A stretch of DNA of 63,638 nucleotides from assembly GCA_945868845.1 (NCBI GenBank), contig CAMBMS010000015.1:1-63638 (forward strand). Reading direction: 5' to 3'. The position numbers were made by a program, and so were the translations under genes. Source of the stretch: Asaia bogorensis (lineage in GTDB: Bacteria; Pseudomonadota; Alphaproteobacteria; Acetobacterales; Acetobacteraceae). Below, in pieces: positions 26,486-38,657 of this stretch. Position 1 is the first letter of the stretch; every line of letters starts with the position of its first letter. Under the pieces are notes generated by a model. It saw only the letters and a list, made by a program, of their open reading frames with translations. It did not search any database and was not told the DNA's origin.

Positions 26486-26875
26486 ATGGCGGCGGTCGAC
26501 CCGGCGGCGGCCAGGCTGGCGCTAGGGGCCAATCCGGGATTGCCGGCCGACTTGAAAGGCCCGGTGTTCCATGAGCCGTGGCACGCGCAGGTGTTCGCCA
26601 TGACGCTGGCGCTTTACGAAAAGCGCTTATTCGTTTGGCCCGAATGGGCCGCTATGCTGGGGGAAACGATCAAGGTCGCGCAGGCGGATGGCGATCCTGA
26701 TACCGGAGACACCTACTATCATCACTGGCTGGTAACACTGGAACGTATGACGGCGGAGAAAGCGGTGACGACACGCGCCGACCTGGCGTCGCACCGCGAT
26801 GCCTGGGAACGCGCTGCCGCAAGGACACTCCACGGGCAGCCGGTTGAGCTGCAGCCCGGAGATTTCCTCGGATAG
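26486..26875 (+). CDS. Nitrile hydratase accessory protein
   Basis: The 129-residue protein resembles the N-terminal half of the beta subunit (PVFHEPWHAQVFAMTLALYEKRLF, HHWLVTLERM), as do the P14K/NhlE-type accessory proteins that insert cobalt by exchanging alpha chains. It starts one base after the beta stop, the usual place for the activator gene. No separate cobalt transporter (NhlF) or metallochaperone is seen nearby. Confidence 0.85.
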   Translation: MAAVDPAAARLALGANPGLPADLKGPVFHEPWHAQVFAMTLALYEKRLFVWPEWAAMLGETIKVAQADGDPDTGDTYYHHWLVTLERMTAEKAVTTRADLASHRDAWERAAARTLHGQPVELQPGDFLG

Positions 26876-26895
26876 ATCCAGAGAAGTCGCAACGA

Positions 26896-26931
26896 CCACA
26901 CGCGCCATAGGTGCATGGCGATAACGTGTGG
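26896..26931. promoter_or_regulatory. Stem-loop between the nitrile hydratase operon and the epimerase gene
   Basis: CCACACG-CGCCAT (26896-26908) pairs with ATGGCG (26915-26920) and CGTGTGG (26925-26931), with a four-base bulge ATAA and a six-base loop. The thirteen pairs make it stable, but no U tract follows, so it is a possible mRNA-processing or attenuation element, or an operator, rather than a standard terminator. Confidence 0.4.
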
Positions 26932-26958
26932 ATATCGGAACGATAGAGGGACATAATA

Positions 26959-27837
26959 ATGGCGCGTGTGCTTCTCACCGGCGGAGCCGGCGATCTTGGG
27001 CAGACGCTCGTGCCTAGATTGCTCAACCGTGGCGACATGTCTGTCATTCTGGACGTGCGCCAGCCGGCGAACCCGATCGGCGGCGGTCGGTTCATCCCCG
27101 GATCAATTCTGGATCGAGCGGTGCTGACCGAAGCCTGCCATGGCGTCGACGCCATCGTCCATATTGCGGGCTGGCATGGAATCCACGAGGATCGTGGCAA
27201 CGCGAACGCTTATGACTTCTTCGACCTCAACGTGCGCGGCACTTTCGAGGTGTTCCAGGCGGCGGCATCGGTCGGCATCGACAAGGTCATCCATATCTCG
27301 ACGACAAGCGTTCGCAGCCCCGACACGCTTTATGGGCGCAGTAAGTTCCTGGCGGAACGGATAGCCGACGACTACGGCCGGTGCAACGCCATGAACGTGA
27401 TAATTTTGCGTCCCCGCGGCTTCATTCCATTCTCGAACCGAGACGTCTATACCCGTTACAGCGACTGGGCCCGCTGGTTCTGGCGGGGCGCCGTCCACAT
27501 CGATGATGTTGCGTCAGCCGTCCTTCAAAGCCTGGATCTTCTCGGTCGGAGCCGCATCGACCAGCCGCTGATTCTGACCCTGGACAGCGCCTATGAATAT
27601 TCGGATGCCGATTTGGAGCAGTGGGACGCGGATGGCCCGGGCTCGACCTTCAGAAAGCATTACGCCGACTACTACGATTTGGCCCTGTCCCACGGGCTGG
27701 ACCCTTCTTTGAAGCCGTACCGGCTCGACATTGCCGAGACCGTGCGGTGGTTGGGCTACAAACCATCATTCAGCATGGCGAACTTGCTCTTCGATCTAGC
27801 GCGCTACGGCGATGAAGGCCCGCCGTGTGCCAGGTAG
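26959..27837 (+). CDS. NAD-dependent epimerase/dehydratase family protein
   Basis: The 292-residue extended SDR has an N-terminal TGGAGDLGQTL (GxxGxxG), a LDVRQPAN acidic-turn region, a DAIVHIAGWHG block and YGRSK (YxxxK) as catalytic pair, around residues 118-122. It resembles uronate dehydrogenases and other sugar-acid epimerases. It begins 83 bp after the nitrile hydratase accessory gene with a hairpin between, so co-transcription is uncertain. Its position suggests a cargo gene of the nitrile-hydratase region, but there is no obvious functional link. Confidence 0.75.
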   Translation: MARVLLTGGAGDLGQTLVPRLLNRGDMSVILDVRQPANPIGGGRFIPGSILDRAVLTEACHGVDAIVHIAGWHGIHEDRGNANAYDFFDLNVRGTFEVFQAAASVGIDKVIHISTTSVRSPDTLYGRSKFLAERIADDYGRCNAMNVIILRPRGFIPFSNRDVYTRYSDWARWFWRGAVHIDDVASAVLQSLDLLGRSRIDQPLILTLDSAYEYSDADLEQWDADGPGSTFRKHYADYYDLALSHGLDPSLKPYRLDIAETVRWLGYKPSFSMANLLFDLARYGDEGPPCAR

Positions 27838-27885
27838 ATCATCGGTTCAGGTTCAACGCCTGCCTTCGTGTGACCTGCCGGTGCC

Positions 27886-28887
27886 TCAGTCCAGCTTGGC
27901 GCCGGACGCTTTGACGATCGGTACCCACTTCGCAACTTCCGCCCGGACATAGGCGGCGAAGCCGTCCGGCGTGGTGTGCGGCATCATTTCGATGTTCAAG
28001 TCCCTTAGCCGCGCGGCGATAGTGGGATCGTTCAGCGCCAGGTTTAGCGCCGTGTTCAATTTCGCCACGATCGCGGGTGATGTTTTCGCCGGCCCGAACA
28101 GGCCGAACCACACATAGCAATCGAACCCCTTAATTCCCTGCTCATCCATAGTGGGAATATCGGCTAGCGAACGCGCCCGCCGGATGGTGCCATTGGCGAT
28201 GGCGCGAATGGCACCGCCTTGGATTTGTGGGATGGAGGTCGGCACCGCATCCAGCGCCATAGTAATCTGCCCGGCTACCAGATCGATCATCACCGGCCCG
28301 GCACCGCGATAGGGCACATGGATGATATCCAACCCGCCGGCCATGCGCTTAAATTCTTCCGTGCAAAGGTGTGGCACCGTACCGATCCCTGGCGTGCCAT
28401 AGGTATATTTACCGGGCGCCGTTTTCACCATCGCGATTAGCTCCGCGACATTTCGCGCAGCCACGTCCTTGTGCACGACAAAGGCGTAGTTGGTGACCCC
28501 CGCCTGGCCGATCTGCACGAAATCCTTGATCGGATCGAACGGCATGTTCTGATAAAGCCCTGGATTGAAGGCGAAGGCAGAGGCTGAGCCGAGCAGGATG
28601 GTATGGCCATCCGGAGTCGCCTTGGCGACCAGGTCGGTGCCGATATTGCCCCCCGCGCCGGGGCGGTTATCGACCAGTACCTGCTGGCCGAGCTGCGCGC
28701 CCATCTTCACTGCGAGTAGTCGGGCAAGAATGTCCGACGAGCCACCGACGGCGAACGCCACCACCATGCGGATGGACTTGGTTGGGTAGGTTTCCTGCGC
28801 GTTGGCCGGCGCGGCCAGTGGGGATGGCAATGGCGCGGCGAGCAGCAAGCCCACCAGAAAGTGGCTGGCCAGTAAGCGTGGCAACAT
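27886..28887 (-). CDS. Tripartite tricarboxylate transporter substrate-binding protein (Bug/TctC)
   Basis: The 333-residue protein begins with a signal peptide (MLPRLLASHFLVGLLLAAPL, cleavage near ANAQ) and continues with YPTKSIRMVVAFAVGGSSD, VLVDNRPGAGGNIG and PDGHTILLGSAS, all Bug-family hallmarks. Bug proteins bind carboxylates or related small acids in the periplasm and deliver them to TctAB. No tctA or tctB is in the window, so this is an orphan receptor. The start at ATG 28887 fits the signal peptide better than the upstream 28917. It is convergent with the epimerase and divergent from the NrtR-like gene. Confidence 0.9.
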   Translation of the reverse strand: MLPRLLASHFLVGLLLAAPLPSPLAAPANAQETYPTKSIRMVVAFAVGGSSDILARLLAVKMGAQLGQQVLVDNRPGAGGNIGTDLVAKATPDGHTILLGSASAFAFNPGLYQNMPFDPIKDFVQIGQAGVTNYAFVVHKDVAARNVAELIAMVKTAPGKYTYGTPGIGTVPHLCTEEFKRMAGGLDIIHVPYRGAGPVMIDLVAGQITMALDAVPTSIPQIQGGAIRAIANGTIRRARSLADIPTMDEQGIKGFDCYVWFGLFGPAKTSPAIVAKLNTALNLALNDPTIAARLRDLNIEMMPHTTPDGFAAYVRAEVAKWVPIVKASGAKLD

Positions 28888-29001
28888 GATGCGGATCCCT
28901 CCGGAAAGCTCTGACACGGCCTGTTATTCGGCCCTTAGGCGTGTAGTGTAGCATCGCGTCCCGACTTAGCGATGGGGTGCGCGACAGGATATTTTCACGC
29001 C

Positions 29002-29958
29002 ATGGACAGCCCCCTCTCCCCCACCGGCCTCGTCGAGCTCAGCGCCGTCATCGTCGCGGTGACGGATGAGGAACCGCGCGTGCTGGTGGTACGCGATGGC
29101 AGCGCCTTGCCCTCTGGCCCGCTGGAAGAAGGTCACCGCACTCTGGAACTCGGCCTGCGCGGCTGGGTGGAGGCGCGTACCCATCACCCGCTGGGCTATG
29201 TGGAACAGCTTTATACCTTCGCTGACCGCGACCGGATGCAGGATACTGGTGGCCCCGCGATCTCCCTCTCCTATCTCGCCTTGACCCGCGAGGCCCCGCC
29301 CTGGGGCGAACCCGGCGCAGGCTGGATCAACTGGTATCGTTATTTCCCTTGGGAGGACTGGCGTGCCGGCCAACCGGCCATGCTGGAGCAGGAAATTCTC
29401 CCACGTCTCGCCACCTGGCAGATCGAACCCGACGACGTGGCCGAACGTCGCCAGCGTGCTCAACGAGTTTCGGTCGCCTTCGGCCAGAGGGAAAAATCGG
29501 GCAAGGGAAAGGCCTGGAACGAGGATCTGGTCCTGCAGCGCTATGAATTGCTGTTCGAGGCCGGGCTAGTCCAGGAAGCCACCCGCCATCGCGCCATCCC
29601 GCCCGAACGGCTGCTGTCGCACCCCGGCCAGGCAATGGTGCACGACCATCGGCGCATCCTGGCCACCGGTCTTTCCCGTCTGCGCGCCAAGATCAAATAC
29701 CGTCCGGTGGTGTTCGAGCTGATGTCGGGCAGCTTTACCCTGCTGCAACTGCAACGCACGGTGGAAGCCCTAGCCGGACGGCGCCTGCACAAGCAGAATT
29801 TTCGTCGCTTCATCACCCAGGAGGGTCTGGTTGAGGAGACCGGGCAGGTGCGTACCGAAACCGGCGGCCGTCCGGCCAAACTGGTGCGCTTCCGTCGTGA
29901 CGTACTGGCGGAACGGGCGGCGGGCGGCACCCGGCTGCCCCTGGCCCGCTCGGCGTAG
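29002..29958 (+). CDS. NrtR-like Nudix-related transcriptional regulator
   Basis: The 318-residue protein combines an N-terminal Nudix-fold domain without a usable catalytic box (LGYVEQLYTFADRDRM block) and a C-terminal winged helix (LRAKIKYRPVVFELM, LQRTVEALAGRRLHKQNFRRF, ETGGRPAKLVRF). That is the architecture of NrtR and similar NAD-metabolism regulators, in which the Nudix domain senses ADP-ribose or a relative. The ATG 29002 (MDSPLS) starts the conserved sequence; an upstream start at 28972 is possible. It is divergent from the Bug gene, and no NAD gene neighbours it. Confidence 0.78.
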   Translation: MDSPLSPTGLVELSAVIVAVTDEEPRVLVVRDGSALPSGPLEEGHRTLELGLRGWVEARTHHPLGYVEQLYTFADRDRMQDTGGPAISLSYLALTREAPPWGEPGAGWINWYRYFPWEDWRAGQPAMLEQEILPRLATWQIEPDDVAERRQRAQRVSVAFGQREKSGKGKAWNEDLVLQRYELLFEAGLVQEATRHRAIPPERLLSHPGQAMVHDHRRILATGLSRLRAKIKYRPVVFELMSGSFTLLQLQRTVEALAGRRLHKQNFRRFITQEGLVEETGQVRTETGGRPAKLVRFRRDVLAERAAGGTRLPLARSA

Positions 29959-29970
29959 ATTTCCCACGCT

Positions 29971-32034
29971 CTAACCCGCCAACAATGTCTTCATCGCCGC
30001 CGCGCGGTCGAACAAATGCAGCAACGTGCGCGCCGCCCGCCCGCGTTCGCTATTCAGGGCAGGATCGCGGTTCAGCAACACCGCCGCATCCCGGTGCGCC
30101 ATGTGGAGCAGATCCTCATGCTCCAGCATATCGGCGAGGCAAAATTCCGGCAGGCCCGATTGCCGCGTGCCCAGCGCATCACCGCCGCCACGCAAGCGAA
30201 AATCTTCATCGGCGATCCGAAAACCGTCTTCTGTGTCGCGCAGCAGAATCAACCGCCGGCGCGCGTTTTCCGGTATCTGCTCGGCGTGCACCAGCAAGCA
30301 GAAGCTCTCCGCCGCGCCACGTCCGACACGACCGCGCAATTGATGCAATTGCGCCAGCCCGAATCGCTCCGCGTGTTCGATCATCATGACGCTGGCTTCC
30401 GGCACGTCCACGCCAACTTCCACCACGGTCGTGGCGACCAAAAGACGAAGTTTGCCCGATGCGAAATCCGCCAGCGCCGCATCGCGCACCGGCGCCTCCT
30501 GCTGGCCATGCGCCAATCCCACTGCGGCGCCGAAACGTTCGCGCAGCTGCGTAAAGCGATCCTCAGCGGCTGCCACGTCCAAAACTTCGCTTTCGGCCAC
30601 CAACGGACAGACCCAGTAAACCCGCGCGCCCTCCTCCAGCTTGCGCGCTAGTCCGTCCAGTAAATCCGGTAATGTCGCCAGGGAATGCACGGTGGTGCGG
30701 ATCGGCTGCCGCCCGGCGGGTTTTTCGGTCAGGCGCGAAATATCCATTTCGCCCCATTGCGTCAGCAACAAGGTGCGCGGGATTGGCGTTGCGGTCATCA
30801 CCAGCACATCGGTGCTTTCCCCTTTTTCACCCAGCAGCAGGCGCTGATCGACACCAAAACGATGTTGTTCATCGATCACGGCCAGCGCAAGGTCCTTGTA
30901 TTCGACCGCATCCTGAAACAGTGCATGCGTGCCGACAACGATTGGAATTACTCCCGCGGCCAGTCCGGCCAGCACCTGTCTTCGCATCGCGCCGGGCACG
31001 GAACCCGTCAATAGTGCTACCGGCACCGGACAAAGTCGGGAAAGCGTGCGGTGATGCTGTTTTGCCAGCACCTCCGTGGGCGCCATCAGCGCCGCCTGCG
31101 CCCCGGCTTCCACAGCGTGCAGCATGGCGAGCACGGCAACCAGCGTCTTGCCGGAACCGACATCGCCTTGCAGAAGGCGCAGCGTCCGGCGTGGGGCCGC
31201 CAGATCGGCATCAATTTCCGCCAACGCATCGCGCTGCGAGGCGGTAAGCCCATGGCCAAACCGGCGCAGGGTTTCGGAGCGCAGCCTGTCATCAGCGATC
31301 AAAGATCGCCCCGCCCGCTTGCGCGCCCGCCCCCGTACGATGGCCAAAGTCAGCTGGTGGGCCAGCAACTCGTCATAGGCCAACCGGCGGCGGTTTTCCG
31401 GTCCAGGCAAATCCACCGGGGCCTGGACGGCGCGCAGCGCCACCATGAAAGCCGGCCATTTCTCCCGCCGCAACAGCGCGGCATCGTGCCATTCGGGCAG
31501 ATCAGGAACCCGCGCCAAAGCCTGCGCCATTGCGCGCGCCACCTGACTCGGCCATAGCCCGGCGGTCAGCGGCCAAACCGGCTCGATCCCCGGCATCCGG
31601 CTGGGCTGGTCGGCGGAAACCACGTGATCGGGATGCGGCATTCTCAGCCGCCCGGAAAAATTTTCCACCTTGCCAGAAACCAGCAACCGCGCCTTTGGCG
31701 GCATCTGTGCCTCCCGTTTGAAGCGGAAGAACACCAGCTCGGCAAATCCCGTGCCGTCCGTCACCACCACCCGCCAGGGCTGGCGGGACGTGGCGGGCGG
31801 CTCATGGCGCACCACCTCCACCTCCAGGGTGACGACCTGGCCTGACTGGGCAGCGCGGATCGTCGGGCGCGCGCGCCGGTCCAGGTAGGAATCCGGCAAA
31901 TGGAACAGCAGGTCCCGCACGGTGGTCCCGCCGATCACGCGCGCCAGTAGGGTGGCCAGCGCCGGGCCTATGCCGCGCAGGTCGGTCAGGGGTGCGTTGA
32001 GCGGGCTGAGCGGATCGGTTTCCACGGCTGACAC
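29971..32034 (-). CDS. recG: ATP-dependent DNA helicase RecG
   Basis: RecG reverses stalled replication forks and processes D-loops and R-loops. The 687-residue protein has the wedge domain in its first part, then the helicase motifs: Walker A LLQGDVGSGKT (about 290-305), DEQHRFGVDQR (DExH box), TATPIPRTL (motif III) and QLRGRVGRG (motif VI). The length is normal. The gene is divergent from sdhE with 33 bp between the starts and convergent with the NrtR-like gene. Confidence 0.96.
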   Translation of the reverse strand: MSAVETDPLSPLNAPLTDLRGIGPALATLLARVIGGTTVRDLLFHLPDSYLDRRARPTIRAAQSGQVVTLEVEVVRHEPPATSRQPWRVVVTDGTGFAELVFFRFKREAQMPPKARLLVSGKVENFSGRLRMPHPDHVVSADQPSRMPGIEPVWPLTAGLWPSQVARAMAQALARVPDLPEWHDAALLRREKWPAFMVALRAVQAPVDLPGPENRRRLAYDELLAHQLTLAIVRGRARKRAGRSLIADDRLRSETLRRFGHGLTASQRDALAEIDADLAAPRRTLRLLQGDVGSGKTLVAVLAMLHAVEAGAQAALMAPTEVLAKQHHRTLSRLCPVPVALLTGSVPGAMRRQVLAGLAAGVIPIVVGTHALFQDAVEYKDLALAVIDEQHRFGVDQRLLLGEKGESTDVLVMTATPIPRTLLLTQWGEMDISRLTEKPAGRQPIRTTVHSLATLPDLLDGLARKLEEGARVYWVCPLVAESEVLDVAAAEDRFTQLRERFGAAVGLAHGQQEAPVRDAALADFASGKLRLLVATTVVEVGVDVPEASVMMIEHAERFGLAQLHQLRGRVGRGAAESFCLLVHAEQIPENARRRLILLRDTEDGFRIADEDFRLRGGGDALGTRQSGLPEFCLADMLEHEDLLHMAHRDAAVLLNRDPALNSERGRAARTLLHLFDRAAAMKTLLAG

Positions 32035-32067
32035 ATGATATTGTGGGGCGTATATGACAGCCCGCCA

Positions 32068-32381
32068 ATGCGTGAACCAGAACCAGATATTCCAGACCCC
32101 ACCGTGAACGATGCACGGCGCCGGCGATTATTGTACCGCGCCAGCCATCGCGGCACCTATGAGAACGACCTGCTGATCGGCGGCTTCGTCGCCGCTCGGC
32201 TGGCGACATTCTCCACCGAGGAGCTGGACGCCCTGGAAGCCCTACTGGATTTGCCTGATGTCGATTTGGCCGATTACCTGACCGGCCGGCGGCCTATCCC
32301 GGCCGAGGACGATTCCCCCATGCTCCGCCGCATCAAAGAAGCGACTGACGCCGGCGAGGCCCGCAAGGGCTGGGCACACCA

Positions 32382-32385
<4 letters not shown>
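32068..32385 (+). CDS. sdhE: Succinate dehydrogenase flavinylation factor SdhE
   Basis: This 105-residue helical-bundle protein assists covalent FAD attachment to SdhA. The family motif RGxxE appears as HRGTYENDLLIGGFV (around residue 30): the common form is RGMKEMD and this lineage has RGTYEND, still with the Gly and Glu that contact the flavoprotein. The ATG at 32068 (MREPEP) is preferred to an earlier in-frame start at 32035. Its TGA overlaps the mfd ATG (ATGA), a common sdhE-mfd arrangement in alphaproteobacteria. Confidence 0.88.
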
Positions 32386-35819
<3,434 letters not shown>

Positions 35820-35880
35820 CCCGGTCTTGTGCGTCGCGCGGGGCCGGACCAAACTCCCCGTGACCTGGGAGAGAACAACC

Positions 35881-37551
35881 ATGAACGTAGCCGAGGCGAT
35901 CGTTGAAATCCTGAAGCGGGAGGGCATCAAGAACCTGTTCTGCTTCCCCACCACATCGATCATCGAAACCGCCGTCGCCGGTGGATTGCGTCCGATTATT
36001 TGTCGCCAGGAAAGGGTCGGCGTGGACATGGCGGACGGATTTTCGCGCGTGACCAATGGTAGACCCCCCGGCGTGTTCGCCATGCAGTACGGCCCCGGAG
36101 CGGAGAACGCCTATCCCGGTATCGCCACCGCGTTTTCCGATTCCGTGCCGATGTTGTTCCTGCCACTGGGGCAGGCGCGCGAGGTCTCGCAAGTATTTCC
36201 GATGTTCAAATCCACCCGTGCCTTCGCCCCGATCACCAAGCAGGTGGAGGAAATCGGCCTGGCGCAGCATGCGCCGGGGGTGATGCGCCGCGCGTTCAAC
36301 GCGATCAAGAATGGTCGCCCTGGTCCGGTGATGGTGGAAGTGCCGCGCGATGTGGTGGATACCGATATTGGCGATGGCGTCGCCAATTACGTGGCATTGA
36401 AACCGACACGTTTTGCGCCCGATCCATCCGATGTCGAGGACGCGGTGAAGTTGCTGCTGGCGGCACGCAGTCCGATTATTCTTGCAGGGCAGGGCGTCCT
36501 CTATGCGGAAGCCTCCGCCCAGTTGGTGGCGCTAGCAGAATTGTTGCAGGCGCCGGTCATGACCACTGTGGACGGAAAGAGTGCGTTTCCGGAAAACCAT
36601 GCGCTGGCGTTGGGCTCTGGCGGCAATGTGTATACCGGGCAAGGTCGGCATTTCCTGCATCAGGCCGATGTGGTACTGGCGATTGGCTGCGGCCTGAACA
36701 AGCATCAGCTTACCACACCCATCTTGCCGGGAAATCCACGCATCATCCATGCCACTAACGATCCGCGCGATCTGCATAAACTTTATGCCACTGAAGTCGC
36801 GCTGCTGGGTGATGCAAAACTCACCATCGTCAGCCTGATTACGGCCACTAAGGACCGTCTGGGCGGCAAGCTGCCCAACCGTTCTCCGGCGGCCGAAATT
36901 GCAACCTTGCGTGCAGCCTGGTTGATGGCCTGGAAGCACAAATTGGAAAGTGTCGAGCGGCCGATTTCCCCCTATTACGTAATGAATGAATTCATGCGCG
37001 TGATCGATCCTTCCGATGCCATTGTGACGCATGATTCCGGCAGCCCACGCGATCAGCTCTTGCCATTCTATCGTGCGACAACGCCGCGCGGATATCTGGG
37101 CTGGGGCAAGTCGCATCAGCTTGGTACGGGGCTGGGTCTGATTATCGGTGCCAAGGTTGCGGCCCCCGATAAATTTTGCGTGAATTTCATGGGCGACGCC
37201 GCATTTGGCATGACGGGGCTGGATTTCGAAACCGCCGTGCGCGCGGGGATCCCTAGCTGCACCATCGTACTCAATAATTCCACGATGGCGATCGAAATTC
37301 CCCACATGAAACTCTCGCATGATGTGTATAAATCGCGCGATCTCGGTGGGAATTATGCGAATATTGCACGTGAGTTGGGCGGGTGGAGCGAACGCGTGGA
37401 TAACCCCGCCGAAGTCGCTAACGCCATCCTGAGGGCCAAACGTGCGACAGAGGACGGCAAAACCTGCCTGCTTGAATTCATCACCAGCGCGGAGACAGTT
37501 TTTTCCCATCGCGGCGGGATCGAGGCAGCGCTCAGCCTCGCGGCGCATTAA
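35881..37551 (+). CDS. ThDP-dependent acetolactate synthase-like enzyme (first copy)
   Basis: The 556-residue enzyme has the three-domain ThDP fold: the catalytic glutamate that activates thiamine at about residue 44 (CRQERVGVDMADG), and a cofactor-binding GDG-type motif as GDAAFGMTGLDFE...NNS (about 437-463), where Ala replaces the last Gly. GGGAGAG precedes ATG 35881; longer starts upstream have no homology. Such enzymes decarboxylate 2-oxo acids and join the activated aldehyde to a second substrate. It lies 61 bp after mfd and 20 bp before the amidohydrolase gene. It may have lost the usual herbicide-target role of AHAS; no small subunit is present. Confidence 0.85.
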   Translation: MNVAEAIVEILKREGIKNLFCFPTTSIIETAVAGGLRPIICRQERVGVDMADGFSRVTNGRPPGVFAMQYGPGAENAYPGIATAFSDSVPMLFLPLGQAREVSQVFPMFKSTRAFAPITKQVEEIGLAQHAPGVMRRAFNAIKNGRPGPVMVEVPRDVVDTDIGDGVANYVALKPTRFAPDPSDVEDAVKLLLAARSPIILAGQGVLYAEASAQLVALAELLQAPVMTTVDGKSAFPENHALALGSGGNVYTGQGRHFLHQADVVLAIGCGLNKHQLTTPILPGNPRIIHATNDPRDLHKLYATEVALLGDAKLTIVSLITATKDRLGGKLPNRSPAAEIATLRAAWLMAWKHKLESVERPISPYYVMNEFMRVIDPSDAIVTHDSGSPRDQLLPFYRATTPRGYLGWGKSHQLGTGLGLIIGAKVAAPDKFCVNFMGDAAFGMTGLDFETAVRAGIPSCTIVLNNSTMAIEIPHMKLSHDVYKSRDLGGNYANIARELGGWSERVDNPAEVANAILRAKRATEDGKTCLLEFITSAETVFSHRGGIEAALSLAAH

Positions 37552-37571
37552 GAAATTCACGGAGGAAGAAA

Positions 37572-38657
37572 ATGTTCAGTAGAAGCAAGTTCACTGGCCC
37601 GTCGACGCGCGGGGATATCAACCTCACCTCCTGGTTACGCTCGCGGCGGATGGAGGTCGCGTTGGAACCCGACCTACCGATCATCGATCCGCATCACCAT
37701 CTCTGGCAGTTGCAAACGCGCGGCACTTATCTGATCGAGGACGTACTAGCTGATATGGGTGGCGGGCATAACATCGTCTCTTCCGTATTTCTGGAATGCC
37801 GGGCCATGTATCGCGCCGATGGGCCGGAAGCGATGAAGCCGGTTGGTGAGGTGGAATTCGTCAACGGCATCGCCGCGATGAGTGCGTCCGGGAATTATGG
37901 CCCCACCCGCGTGGCTGAGGGTATTGTCGGCCATGCGGACCTGATGCTCGGCGCGAAGGTAGGAGAAGTTCTGGACGAGGAAATCAAGGTCGGTGGTGGC
38001 CGCTTCAAGGGCATTCGCCATTCCACTCCTTGGGATTCCAGCGAAGTTGGATTACACACCTCGCGCTATGTGCCACCCCAACAGTTACTGGACCCGAAAC
38101 TCCGTGAAGGGTTTAGGGAACTGGCAAAACGAAAACTCACCTACGATGCCTGGTTGTATCACCCGCAAATCCGGGAACTGACTGATTTGGCCCGCGCTTT
38201 TCCGCACGCCACAATCATCATCGATCATGTCGGCGGTATGTTGGGTGTCGGCCCCTATCAGGGCCAGCAGGCGGCGATCATGCCAGAATGGAAAAAGGAT
38301 ATGGCGGAGCTAGCGAAGTGCCCAAATGTGAATGTCAAACTTGGCGGCCTCGGCATGATCGTATTTGGCTTCGATTTCCATGAGCGCGCGCAACCGCCCT
38401 CGTCGCAGGAACTAGCGGACGCATGGCGACCCTATATCGAAACCTGCATCGAATTATTCGGTCCCAACCGATCCATGTTCGAAAGTAATTTTCCACCCGA
38501 TAAACAATCATGCGGCTACACGGAATTGTGGAACGCGTTCAAGCATCTGACGAAAAATGCTAGTGCGGCGGAGAAGACAGCGCTCTATTCTGGCACTGCG
38601 GCACGGGTCTACAGCCTGCGCGCGCCGGAACCTGGGAAAGCAACATGGCGCGAATGA
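37572..38657 (+). CDS. Amidohydrolase family (amidohydrolase 2) protein
   Basis: A 361-residue TIM-barrel metal hydrolase. An early IIDPHHHLWQL (the HxH metal pair, residues about 37-47), a middle FKGIRHSTPWD stretch, then TIIIDHVGGMLG and a late FESNFPPDK are typical of the family that includes 2-pyrone-4,6-dicarboxylate hydrolase and 4-oxalomesaconate hydratase. It lies between two ThDP enzyme genes, ending in an ATGA overlap with the second, so the products of one may be the substrates of the next. The reaction is unknown. Confidence 0.85.
   Translation: MFSRSKFTGPSTRGDINLTSWLRSRRMEVALEPDLPIIDPHHHLWQLQTRGTYLIEDVLADMGGGHNIVSSVFLECRAMYRADGPEAMKPVGEVEFVNGIAAMSASGNYGPTRVAEGIVGHADLMLGAKVGEVLDEEIKVGGGRFKGIRHSTPWDSSEVGLHTSRYVPPQQLLDPKLREGFRELAKRKLTYDAWLYHPQIRELTDLARAFPHATIIIDHVGGMLGVGPYQGQQAAIMPEWKKDMAELAKCPNVNVKLGGLGMIVFGFDFHERAQPPSSQELADAWRPYIETCIELFGPNRSMFESNFPPDKQSCGYTELWNAFKHLTKNASAAEKTALYSGTAARVYSLRAPEPGKATWRE

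Noticed and set aside
36532-37560. 342-codon minus-strand frame opposite the first ThDP enzyme
   Set aside because: Antisense shadow; the plus-strand frame carries the catalytic Glu and cofactor motifs.
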